From positions 620,001 to 684,000 of the forward strand of contig CBDCMR010000004.1 in the NCBI GenBank assembly GCA_965219035.1: DNA of 64,000 nucleotides, given 5' to 3'. The notes under the pieces were generated by a model. It was not told the origin of the DNA. It saw only the letters and a list, made by a program, of their open reading frames with translations, and made no database searches. The stretch comes from CBDCKN01 sp965219035. Lineage in GTDB: Bacteria; Gemmatimonadota; Gemmatimonadetes; Longimicrobiales; Gaopeijiaceae. A program made the translations under genes and the position numbers. This document shows, one piece after another, positions 15,271 to 22,738 of this stretch. How positions within the stretch are numbered: the first letter of the stretch is position 1; every line of letters starts with the position of its first letter.

Positions 15271-16399
15271 ATCAGATCTGTTTCGTATCGTTGGCGGCGC
15301 ATTGCGGCTCGACGTCAAACGTGTCCGGAATTACACAAATCACCTTGCCGACAAGCTAGAGAAGGAAGGCGATTCGCGTACCGCTGGCCGCCTGCGTCAG
15401 CTGTTGGCTGAGACGGATCGCACCCTACGGCCTGCAGGGGCTCCTGCCCTCTCATTACCAGTGGATCCAGAGAGCCGGTTTCCGCTGCTCGAGCACGCGC
15501 CTCACCGCACCGAGCCGCTCATTCTCGGGCCGCGCATCTGGGAGGTCGTTCGCGAGTTCATCAGTGTCGCTAAAAGCCATGCTCAACTGGAGGCGGAAGG
15601 GGTCAGATCACCGCTCAGCATTATGCTCCACGGACCTCCCGGATGTGGTAAGAGTTTGCTTGCCCACTATATCGCCCGCGATCTGGATTTCGAGATGTAC
15701 ACTGCGCGCCTGGATGGTCTGATTTCGTCATATCTAGGCAGTACCTCTAAGAATATCAGAGCTCTATTCCAGTTCGCGAGCGAGCGGCCGTGCGTCCTCT
15801 TCCTCGATGAGTTCGACGCGATCGCGAAGCTCCGAGGCGACAAACAGGAGCTCGGAGAACTCAAGCGCGTTGTGAACAGCTTCCTCCAAAACCTCGATGG
15901 ACTGGAGCCGCACACCGTTGTGATCGCGGCAACCAACCATCAGGAACTACTCGACAGAGCGGTTTGGCGACGCTTCGCCTACCGACTCAGGCTGGACTAC
16001 CCATCCCTTACTGAGCGCGGGCAAATGTGGGCAGCCTTCCTCGACGGCATCCCGACATGGAAACGCGATTTGGCGATCCTCTCAGACCTCTCGGAGGGGT
16101 TCTCCGGCTCAGACATCCGCGAAGCGACGCTGAGGCTCAGGCGGCAGCAGATAGCTTCGGGAAGAATCGCACGTTTGGATGATGCTTTTCGAGTCCTACG
16201 ACAGCTTGCCCCTGGCGATCCGCAGTTTGAACGCCGTTTTTTGACGGCCCTCTCTGATGCCAATCCAGAAGAGATCGCAAACACGCTGCGCGAGCGTGAT
16301 TCCAAACTCTACTCATTCCAAACGATTGCACGGCTCCTAGGTGTGTCGAAGGCCACAGCCTTCCGCATGACGGATCGCGTGGAGGAAACCGATGGCTGA
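15227..16399 (+). CDS. AAA+ ATPase paired with a subtilase
   Basis: 390 aa at most. Helical N-terminus, then an AAA+ module: Walker A GPPGCGKS (136-143), pore-like SSYLGSTSKN (167-176), Walker B VLFLDEFD (190-197), sensor 1 VVIAATNH with N237, and arginine-finger region DRAVWRRFAYRL. The lid domain contains GFSGSDIREATLRL. A C-terminal HTH-like tail (FQTIARLLGVSKATAFRMTD) is unusual. This is a FtsH/Cdc48-like or RarA-like single AAA domain. The stop overlaps the subtilase start by eight bases, so the two are translationally coupled. The ATPase probably controls or feeds the protease in an anti-invader response; that role is inferred. Confidence 0.8.
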   Translation: MDRHDRSMDSHDRFISDLFRIVGGALRLDVKRVRNYTNHLADKLEKEGDSRTAGRLRQLLAETDRTLRPAGAPALSLPVDPESRFPLLEHAPHRTEPLILGPRIWEVVREFISVAKSHAQLEAEGVRSPLSIMLHGPPGCGKSLLAHYIARDLDFEMYTARLDGLISSYLGSTSKNIRALFQFASERPCVLFLDEFDAIAKLRGDKQELGELKRVVNSFLQNLDGLEPHTVVIAATNHQELLDRAVWRRFAYRLRLDYPSLTERGQMWAAFLDGIPTWKRDLAILSDLSEGFSGSDIREATLRLRRQQIASGRIARLDDAFRVLRQLAPGDPQFERRFLTALSDANPEEIANTLRERDSKLYSFQTIARLLGVSKATAFRMTDRVEETDG

Positions 16400-18719
16400 C
16401 ACTGCATTCTCAGAACGTCTGCCTATAAAGCTCGTCCTGCCCGATCAGGGCGAGCGCAAACCCAACACCGGGGGTGGTTCAGGTGGTGAGCCCTTTCGTG
16501 AGGTGGATGCCAAGTTCCGCGTGTCCCTCAGCAACCAAGTCAGCGCGATTCAACGCGGTCTCCAGGCCCCACTCGAAGAGGTTGGCGTTGCCCCCGTCCG
16601 GGTCAAGCTGATCCCGCGTGCCTACGCCAAGAGCCATCGACCGCGAGAGCTGTTCTCTGAGAACACCTGCCCAATCGTAGGCGCAGGCCACCTCGGTGAA
16701 CTCTACGTGAAGGCAACGCTGGATGGGCTCGCGGCGCTGCAAAACCAGATCGAGAGCAACAGTACCAAATACATGGTAAGGCAGCTCGCGACGGTGGAGT
16801 CGATCGAGGCCGTGACGCCGGTGCTCAGGCGCAAGCGGAAAAGCGCTCTTGATGTTCAGAGCTCATCCCCCCGAGTGGATGATGAGTTCTTCCTGACCCG
16901 CGTCAGGCTGTTTGACTTCGGTGGTCCAGAGCAGGAGAAGGCAGAGGCGGACTTCAGGCGCACCTGTGAGCGCCGCAAGCTCAATGTCTCGAGCGATGGC
17001 TACAAAGCTGACGGTACGCTTTACGCTGTGGCGTGCCGCAGTGAAGAGGACGTCGAGGCGCCCTCCCGCATAGTGGGCGTCCGCTCAGTGATTGGCATGC
17101 CTCTCCTACGCACCATCCATAGCGAGGCGTTCAACGCCATGGACGCGCCTGATGACCTCCCACACGCCGGTCAGGTCGAAGGGGACTATCCGATCGTCGC
17201 TGTGGTGGATAGCGGCGTAACGGATCAGGTGCCCGCCCTTGAGAGCTGGGTTGCCGATCGGCGCTCTTCGGTTGCGCCAGAGTATCGCAACCCCAGTCAT
17301 GGCACGTTTGTAGCAGGCCTGATCGTCCACGGCGATCGTCTCAACCCCCAGCTCGCGGACGTGTCCGGAGACCCGTGCGGGATAGTCGACGTACAGGTGC
17401 TACCCAACGACGACCCCGACTTCGGTGACACCGAGTTCCTCCTGGAATCGGAGTTTCTGGTCGCGCTCGAGGAAGCCCTCAAGGCACATGCGAAAACCTG
17501 CAAGGTCTGGAACCTTTCGCTCAGCACTGACGAGGTGTGTGCCGAGGATGAGTTCTCTGCCCTAGCGGCCGAGCTGGACGATCTTCAGGAACGCTACGAC
17601 GTGACCTTCGTCATCGCGGCCGGGAACTACAACACCCGCCCCTTGCTCGCCTACCCCCGCGAGGGCGTGCAGCTCGAAAAGGGACGGATCACCGCTCCAG
17701 CAGATAGCGTGCTTGGCATCGCGGTCGGCTCGATCTCTCACGTGCATTACCCAGATGAGCGCGGACCGGGAGAGAACGAGGCTTCTCCGTTCTCGCGCCA
17801 CGGTGCAGGCCCCAACCACATCATCAAGCCGGACCTCGTGCATTACGGAGGCACCTGCACGATCGATGCGAGCCACCGGAGCGGGGTGCGTTCCATTACG
17901 GAGCGCGGCACCGGTGAAGAACTCGGCACCAGTTTTGCGACACCCCTAGTCTCACGGGCGCTTGCCCAGATCTACCACCAAGTCACGCCGACACCTGATC
18001 CCGTCCTGGCCCGTGCGCTCCTGGTCCATCATGCCCGCGATCCGCGATCCGGAGAGCGTGTGCCCGATGGAGAAGAGCCATTCCTCGGCTTCGGTCGTCC
18101 AGCCCCTCCACCCTACTGCCTCAACTGCAGCCCACATGAAACCACGTTGATCTTCAGCGATGTGCTTGTCCCCGGGTCGTACCTCGAGTGGGATGACTTT
18201 CCCTACCCTGCCTCACTGAAGCGCAATGGCCGCTACTTCGGTCAGATCGCAATGACCGTGGCCTACGCACCGCTGCGAGGCGTGCGATGGGGCGTTGAGT
18301 ACTGCGAAACCAACATCGAAGCGAAGTTCGGCACCTACACGCTCAAGTTCGACAATAAGAAGGGAGAGCTGAAAGAGAAATTCGGCAGCCTCGCCCCACC
18401 TGAACACCAAAACCCCAGACGGCTCTTCGAGGAGACCCAGATCCGCGAGCTGCGCAAATGGTCACCCGTACGGACCTACTTCGGCGATCTCGGAACGAAG
18501 GGCAAGGATGGCCTTCGTTGGCGGTTGAAGGTGAGCCTTCTGAGTCGCCATGATCGGGAACTCGAGCGCGAGCCTGCTCAACAGCCCTTCGCGCTCATCT
18601 TGACCATCTCGGACCCCAGGGGCGAGGTGCCCGTCTACGACGAGATGGCGCAGCTCATCCGTTCTCGCTGGCAAGTCAATAACCTGAATTTGCGTGTCGG
18701 TGCCCGTATCCGCACGTAG
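16392..18719 (+). CDS. Subtilisin-like serine protease (S8), partner of the AAA+ ATPase
   Basis: 775 aa, with no signal peptide, so probably cytoplasmic. The N-terminal 260 residues are an unassigned domain that could be a prodomain or sensor. The S8 catalytic domain has Asp273 in VAVVDSGV, His303 in NPSHGTFVAG, the oxyanion Asn412 in IAAGNYN, and Ser514 in LGTSFATPLVSRAL. About 230 C-terminal residues (from VLVPGSYLEWDDFPYPA) form a beta-rich domain. Triad and spacing are intact. S8 proteases next to AAA ATPases recur in defence-rich regions of bacterial genomes; the target is unknown. No transcription terminator is evident after the stop. Confidence 0.82.
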   Translation: MADTAFSERLPIKLVLPDQGERKPNTGGGSGGEPFREVDAKFRVSLSNQVSAIQRGLQAPLEEVGVAPVRVKLIPRAYAKSHRPRELFSENTCPIVGAGHLGELYVKATLDGLAALQNQIESNSTKYMVRQLATVESIEAVTPVLRRKRKSALDVQSSSPRVDDEFFLTRVRLFDFGGPEQEKAEADFRRTCERRKLNVSSDGYKADGTLYAVACRSEEDVEAPSRIVGVRSVIGMPLLRTIHSEAFNAMDAPDDLPHAGQVEGDYPIVAVVDSGVTDQVPALESWVADRRSSVAPEYRNPSHGTFVAGLIVHGDRLNPQLADVSGDPCGIVDVQVLPNDDPDFGDTEFLLESEFLVALEEALKAHAKTCKVWNLSLSTDEVCAEDEFSALAAELDDLQERYDVTFVIAAGNYNTRPLLAYPREGVQLEKGRITAPADSVLGIAVGSISHVHYPDERGPGENEASPFSRHGAGPNHIIKPDLVHYGGTCTIDASHRSGVRSITERGTGEELGTSFATPLVSRALAQIYHQVTPTPDPVLARALLVHHARDPRSGERVPDGEEPFLGFGRPAPPPYCLNCSPHETTLIFSDVLVPGSYLEWDDFPYPASLKRNGRYFGQIAMTVAYAPLRGVRWGVEYCETNIEAKFGTYTLKFDNKKGELKEKFGSLAPPEHQNPRRLFEETQIRELRKWSPVRTYFGDLGTKGKDGLRWRLKVSLLSRHDRELEREPAQQPFALILTISDPRGEVPVYDEMAQLIRSRWQVNNLNLRVGARIRT

Positions 18720-18748
18720 ACCTAGACCAACGACAACAAGGAGGTCAT

Positions 18749-18907
18749 ATGGCTAGGAAGAGAGGGACCAAGACCAGGAAAATCGGTCGCGACGCGAAGA
18801 CTGGACAGTTCATTCCGGTAGAGTGTGGACGGTCGACCCGGTTGGTGGTCCCCATCGAAAACCCCGCTTCAAAAGTCAGGGCTCGCCCACCCCTTCCGCC
18901 TCGGTAG
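18749..18907 (+). CDS. 52-aa basic protein, N-terminus conserved, tail chimeric
   Basis: Starts after a strong AAGGAGG 6 bases upstream and reads MARKRGTKTRKIGRDAKTGQ then FIPVE. This GRDAxTGQFIPV phrase is common in small basic proteins beside HTH or toxin genes. After about residue 25 the sequence is the antisense of an AAA ATPase fragment, so the original 3' end has been lost. It may be a translated but non-functional relic, or part of the subtilase operon. Confidence 0.4.
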   Translation: MARKRGTKTRKIGRDAKTGQFIPVECGRSTRLVVPIENPASKVRARPPLPPR

Positions 18908-19119
18908 TGGGCGATCTCATCAAAGCTACCCAAGTCGTCAGGGGGCTCCTTGAAATCTGGAAGCTGTTCCCGGAATGCTACGTCCCACAGCACCCTAACT
19001 AGCGCCATAAACGACGTCTTCCCGGTGCTGTTTTCGCCGACCAGTATGGTAAGCGGGGCAAGTTGTGCGGTCTGCTTCTCAGCGAAGCAACGGAAATCGG
19101 TGACGGTGACCTCGTCCAA
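18838..19119 (-). pseudogene. N-terminal fragment of an OLD/RecF-like AAA ATPase
   Basis: From ATG 19119 leftward: MDEVTVTDFRCFAEKQTAQL, Walker A GENSTGKTS, LVRVLWDVAFREQLPDF and HYRGGRGGRALTFEAGF. This is the opening of AAA_21/OLD-family ATPases, which are common in defence loci. About 95 codons remain before the frame runs into the antisense of the small gene at 18749. The other 80 percent of the protein is absent. Confidence 0.65.
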
Positions 19120-19166
19120 CGGACTGGCTCCTTTAGGGATCGTAAGGGTGGACGTGAACGGTATGG

Positions 19167-19496
19167 GGTCAAGTACCGAGTTGTGTGTAAAAGTGAGAGG
19201 AAGCTCCTCGATGCTTCGGTTAGGCTGCCTTGGCGACCTCCTTGGGCTCGAGGAGTGAGAGGTCCAGGTAACGGCGCTCGCTCCAGACCGCAGTAGTCCT
19301 CAGAGCAACCGCGGTGATGAGGCGGAGTGCACTGGCTCGGTCGGGGAAGGCGCCGGCGCTCCGGATTCGACGCTTGATCTCGGTGTGCAGGCGCTCGAGG
19401 CTGTTCGTGGTGCGTAGGCCTGGCCCAGTGGGGCTCGGGAAACGCGTAGAACTGGGTGGCGGCCGTGAAGCCCCGCTCGAGCACCCTCATTGGTGA
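19167..19496 (-). mobile_element. IS256-family 3' fragment (transposase C-terminus and right end)
   Basis: Reading leftward, two frames together give ERGFTAATQFYAFPEP and then LERLHTEIKRRIRS, AGAFPDRASALRLIT and ERRYLDLSLLEPKEVAKAA, the C-terminal signature of mutator-type (IS256) transposases. A frameshift separates the parts. The CTTTTACACACAACTCGG end follows. The N-terminal fragment of an IS256 transposase on the same strand is 3 kb to the right (22475-22666), so this may be half of a split element. Confidence 0.65.
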
Positions 19497-19590
19497 TTGT
19501 ATACCTCTCGCATAATCCGCATAGCTATGCACTAGCCGCTCAACAATATGCGGGCCCATACGTAACCAGTGTCGGGCTGTATAATCATAC

Positions 19591-20307
19591 GTCTGCCGGA
19601 TCTGCGGGCGCGGGATCTACCGCGCGCTCGGCGCCGAGGACATCCGCCACCGCCGGACCGCTTCTGATGAAGTGCTCCTGCGGCGCCTGCTCTCGCTCGA
19701 CTACGTGCTCGAGCACACCGGCTTGTCGTGGCTGCCCACCGAGCCGGAGAAGGTCGGCGCATTCGAGGCGCTCGGTGTCGAGCGCCGGCTACTTCCCTCA
19801 CGGCTCTACCGGGGAGCGGCCGGCAACACGCGGCGTTACTTCCCAGTCAAGCTGCCGGTTGCGCTAGATGCGGACCGGGCCGTCTTCGTCTACGTCGATC
19901 CCGGACACGATACCACGACGGCGCTCCGCTCCTGGGCCGTGGCACATCGCGGCCTCTGGAAGGCCCTCGGGGAGCACGGTCGATCCATCAAGGTCGTGGC
20001 CGTCGTCCGCGCCGTGAGGGAGCTGCAGCGGGCCCTGACGATCCTCGAGAGCTGGACCAAGACATCCATAGCATCCGGCCCCTCCGCCGCTCCGGAACCC
20101 GACAGTGCGGCTCGCCGCGAGATCGCCCGAATCGAGCAGGCCATCCGCAAGAAGGATGACCGGGTGCTCAAAGAGTATGGCGACCTGCAGGCTTGCCTCA
20201 AGCGGATCGTCGAGCTGAACGACCTCCACCGATCCTCGACTCCCGGAACGATGATCCACGGCTTCGCGACATGGCGCTCGAGACGGCTCCCTGGAGGCCG
20301 ATTTTGA
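19591..20307 (+). pseudogene. Fragment of a plasmid/ICE-type hypothetical protein (replication-relaxation-like)
   Basis: Frame: VCRICGRGIYRALGAEDIRH, LLRRLLSLDYVLEHTGLSWL, RRYFPVKLPVALD, AVFVYVDPGHDTTTALRSWA and VVAVVRAVRELQRALTILES. The VDPGHDT...LRSWG phrase occurs in integrative-element proteins related to replication-relaxation factors. I can only give that tentative affinity. The N-terminus is missing and there is no good start before ATG 19672. An in-frame stop ends it at 20307. Confidence 0.4.
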
Positions 20308-20484
20308 ACGCGGATCGGCGAGGGCCGGTGCTGATCGGCGAGTGCACATCAGACATCGGGGTGCATGTGCACCGAAACGCCATTTCCATGTGCGCGCCAG
20401 CGCTCCCTTATGTGGCTGCCTGTCTTACAGTTGCGGCACGGCCGCCGGAGCTGCGACGCCGCTCCGGAGCTTTCGGCCGAAGAA

Positions 20485-20577
20485 GGGAGCGACCCCCCCT
20501 TTGGGGATGCCTCGATCGGCATCGGGGAGGGCTGGCATGTGCACGCCCATGCCACCCTCCCACGGGGGGTCGCTCCC
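20485..20577. repeat. Large nested hairpin region
   Basis: Outer arms GGGAGCGACCCCCC (20485-20498) and GGGGGGTCGCTCCC (20564-20577) pair over 14 bp. Inside are GATGCC/GGCATC (20507-20524) and GGAGGGCTGGCATG with CATGCCACCCTCC (20526-20560). The whole can fold as a multi-branched structure in single-stranded DNA or RNA. The surrounding 20308-20838 has no recognisable gene. The palindromic density suggests an origin, transfer or recombination site of a mobile element. Confidence 0.6.
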
Positions 20578-20616
20578 ATCCATGGATCCCCTACGGACTG
20601 CTTCGGGCAGTGGTAT

Positions 20617-20639
20617 AACTCATTGTCTATCAACGAGTT
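20617..20639. repeat. Recombinase-core-like inverted repeat
   Basis: AACTCATTG (20617-20625), five bases, then CAACGAGTT (20631-20639): 9-bp arms with one mismatch around a 5-bp spacer. The layout resembles a tyrosine-recombinase crossover core. No second copy was found in the window, so function as an attachment site is only a suggestion. Confidence 0.3.
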
Positions 20640-20838
20640 ACGTATTTAGCGACGGTGTTCTACCCCCCATTATATCCACCGGGATGAAACGGATTTCCTT
20701 GGCCCTTAGTGGCCGTGAACGGACGCGTCGGCCCCGGATTGCCACGCGCCCGAGGCCGAGCGACTGAAGGCAGGTCGGTGATACTCCGATCCGTGCCGTC
20801 CCGCGCCCAATCGACCCGGTGTCACGCCGCCCAGCCAG

Positions 20839-20974
20839 CTCCGCCGCACGCTCACCTGGGACCAAGGCAAGGAGATGGCCGAGCACGTCCGCTTCACCAT
20901 CGCGACCGGCGTCGCCGTCTTACTTCTGCAATCCGATACGCCCGTGGCAGCGCGCAACCAGTGAGGACACCAAT
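20839..20974 (+). mobile_element. IS30-family transposase scrap, frameshifted
   Basis: LRRTLTWDQGKEMAEHVRFT followed by IATGVAV is the conserved end of the IS30 catalytic domain. After a one-base shift it continues YFCNPIRPWQRATSEDTN, matching the YFCdPhaPWQRgtNENtN motif containing the catalytic Glu region. About 45 codons remain. Confidence 0.65.
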
Positions 20975-21010
20975 CTTGAGGTCAAGCAACAGTACCTAGA
21001 GACATCGATT

Positions 21011-21652
21011 CTACCTGAAGTCCTGGTGTATCATACTTCCCTCAGCGATCAGGAAGACATTATCGTACAGAAAGTTATCCCAGTTCACACGATCGAGGGT
21101 GGCCCTGGTGTATGCAGCCTGGGTCACTACCGATTCCTCGCTGTTTCCGAGCCGGTCCACCAAAGGGAATGTGCCTTGAATTTCCACTGTCTGATAGGGC
21201 AGGCCGCTCTCGGCAATCAGGCGCAGGATATCTGAGGCGTCGCTTCGAGCATTGGTTCTGAGCATTCCTTGAGTCAGATTGTCGTTGATAGCCCACGTCA
21301 CTCGCACAATCGAGTTTTCGTATGTGAGACCTCGAAGGCGGTTCACGTCCCGGTTACTCCTCCCAAGCTCCGAAATTATCTCGCTCCGAAGCCGCTGTTC
21401 AGGAGTCTCCTCCGCCTCTCTCCTTGCCTCCTCTTCCTCGCTCACCCGTTCAGCATCTGCCCGAGCCGCCAGTTCCTCTGGCGTAGGCTCAGGCGCTAAC
21501 ACCCCGCCGATGCCCAGCAAGACCCATGACGCCACCCACACAACCGCTGCTCTCTTTCGGGTCGGCAAGCCGATACGCGGAAAAGGCCGAAATAACGCGA
21601 TGAACGACGCGGTCCCAGTAACCATGCTTATGAAGATGAGGAAATCGCTCAC
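21011..21652 (-). CDS. Small membrane protein of unknown function
   Basis: 213 aa. Two N-terminal transmembrane helices (LIFISMVTGTASFIALF and AAVVWVASWVLLGIGGV) are followed by a charged coiled coil (PTPEELAARADAERVSEEEE) and a C-terminal soluble domain (NRLRGLTYENSIVRVTWAIN). No family is recognised with certainty; the layout resembles phage or mobile-element accessory membrane proteins. It sits between an IS30 scrap and the toxin-antitoxin pair and reads intact. Confidence 0.6.
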   Translation of the reverse strand: MSDFLIFISMVTGTASFIALFRPFPRIGLPTRKRAAVVWVASWVLLGIGGVLAPEPTPEELAARADAERVSEEEEARREAEETPEQRLRSEIISELGRSNRDVNRLRGLTYENSIVRVTWAINDNLTQGMLRTNARSDASDILRLIAESGLPYQTVEIQGTFPLVDRLGNSEESVVTQAAYTRATLDRVNWDNFLYDNVFLIAEGSMIHQDFR

Positions 21653-21731
21653 TTGTGGCTCCTTGAGGTTATTGGGTCAGGGGGTAAAACACGGGAGCCT
21701 ACGCCCGGCGCTCTTGAGCTAGTCACGCCGT

Positions 21732-22064
21732 CTATTCAAGGATGGTGGCGAGGCGGGCAAGTACGTCGTCCATGATGTGCTCGGGGACAGTTTCGAGGCG
21801 CTTCCCCTTCCGGGCTGTGAGATCGAGGGCACGAGGCTGGTCGCAGCGGATCACGCCAGTGGTCCGGGTGCCTGTGCCCTGTAGAGACACTGCGAAGCCA
21901 CGCCTACGCGCGAAGCTTCCGCCCGTGGTGATGGGCAGGACTACCGGCGTCCCGGTCGCCTTGTTGAATAGCGCAGGGGATATGATCAGTACCGGCCGGG
22001 TCCCCTGTTGCTCATGGCCGGCAGTGGGATCGAGGCTGACAAGCCAGATGTCGCCCCGCTCCAC
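21732..22064 (-). CDS. mazF: MazF/PemK-family toxin (endoribonuclease)
   Basis: 110 aa, full length for the family. MERGDIWLVSLDPTAGHEQQ then GTRPVLIISPALFN is the classic MazF opening. VVLPITTGGSFARRRGFAV and GVIRCDQPRALDLTARKGKR follow, with Arg and Thr positions used for RNA cleavage present. It cuts mRNA when freed from its antitoxin. The start codon overlaps the antitoxin stop by one base (22064). It probably stabilises the island by addiction. Confidence 0.88.
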   Translation of the reverse strand: MERGDIWLVSLDPTAGHEQQGTRPVLIISPALFNKATGTPVVLPITTGGSFARRRGFAVSLQGTGTRTTGVIRCDQPRALDLTARKGKRLETVPEHIMDDVLARLATILE

Positions 22065-22321
22065 TACAACAGCTCGTTGCCGACCGGCTTCGCATCAACC
22101 CAGGCACGGTCCTCGGCGGACAGAACGTCGATTTCCTCGCATTGTGCCAGAAGCTCATCGAGCGAGTAGCTGGGACGTGCCTTAGGCTGAACGATCAGGC
22201 GACCGTTCTCCACGTCGATACCCACTTTGGCCCCGACCCCGAGCTTCAGGAGGTCTAGAAGGGCCGGGGGTACCGCGAGCATGATGGAACCGCCGACTTT
22301 GCGCAGGTTTGTCGTATGCAT
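22064..22321 (-). CDS. mazE: MazE/AbrB-type antitoxin
   Basis: 85 aa from ATG 22321, chosen because GGAGGTGTCC precedes it; an ATG at 22333 would overlap the -10 region. The swapped-hairpin AbrB domain is seen in TNLRKVGGSIMLAVPPALLD and LKLGVGAKVGIDVENGRLIV. A C-terminal toxin-binding tail (SYSLDELLAQCEEIDVLSAE) follows. It neutralises the downstream toxin and normally represses its own promoter. Confidence 0.85.
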   Translation of the reverse strand: MHTTNLRKVGGSIMLAVPPALLDLLKLGVGAKVGIDVENGRLIVQPKARPSYSLDELLAQCEEIDVLSAEDRAWVDAKPVGNELL

Positions 22322-22333
22322 GGACACCTCCAT

Positions 22334-22373
22334 TATTATACACTAATATAACAAGAATAGTCGGCAATGCAAA
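22334..22373 (-). promoter_or_regulatory. mazEF promoter with candidate operator
   Basis: Reading leftward: TTTGCA (22373-22368), 17 bp, TATATT (22350-22345), then TATAAT (22340-22335). A small inverted repeat TATTA-TACAC-TAATA covers 22334-22348, overlapping the -10 region, as expected for an AbrB-type autorepressor. AT-rich against a GC-rich background. Confidence 0.5.
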
Positions 22374-22474
22374 AGGTCAGCTCAACTGTGGGCTGTGGCG
22401 CTCAGCTACCGGATAGACTATAAATACATGTAGAGCATTCGTTTATGTATACGATAGCTCGCTTGTTATCACCC

Positions 22475-22666
22475 CTGTGATCACCCTTTCCACGCCGGGT
22501 AGCGGAACCCCTTCGGCCAAGCCCGCTCGACCCAGAAGCTCCGTAACCTCTTCCTCCAAGAGGCTCTGAATCAACTCCTGGGCTCGCCCACCCGTAGCCA
22601 ACTCTCGAGCACCTCCCACATCGGCCCGGTGGACTCGCTCCTAACTTCCCTGATATCCTCTCTCAT
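22475..22666 (-). mobile_element. IS256-family transposase N-terminal fragment
   Basis: From ATG 22666 leftward: MREDIREVRSESTGPMWEVL, ESWLRVGE, then after a frameshift QELIQSLLEEEVTELLGRAG. LLEEEVTELLGR is the N-terminal hallmark of mutator/IS256 transposases. The gene breaks off at about 22475 in AT-rich sequence. The C-terminal part of such a gene on the same strand is at 19167-19496. Confidence 0.65.
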
Positions 22667-22738
22667 AAGACGATGGCCCTTTCGCCGGGCGCCATGCCTC
22701 TATGATGCCTTCTGATCCCGCCTCAAGGAGCGGTAAGA

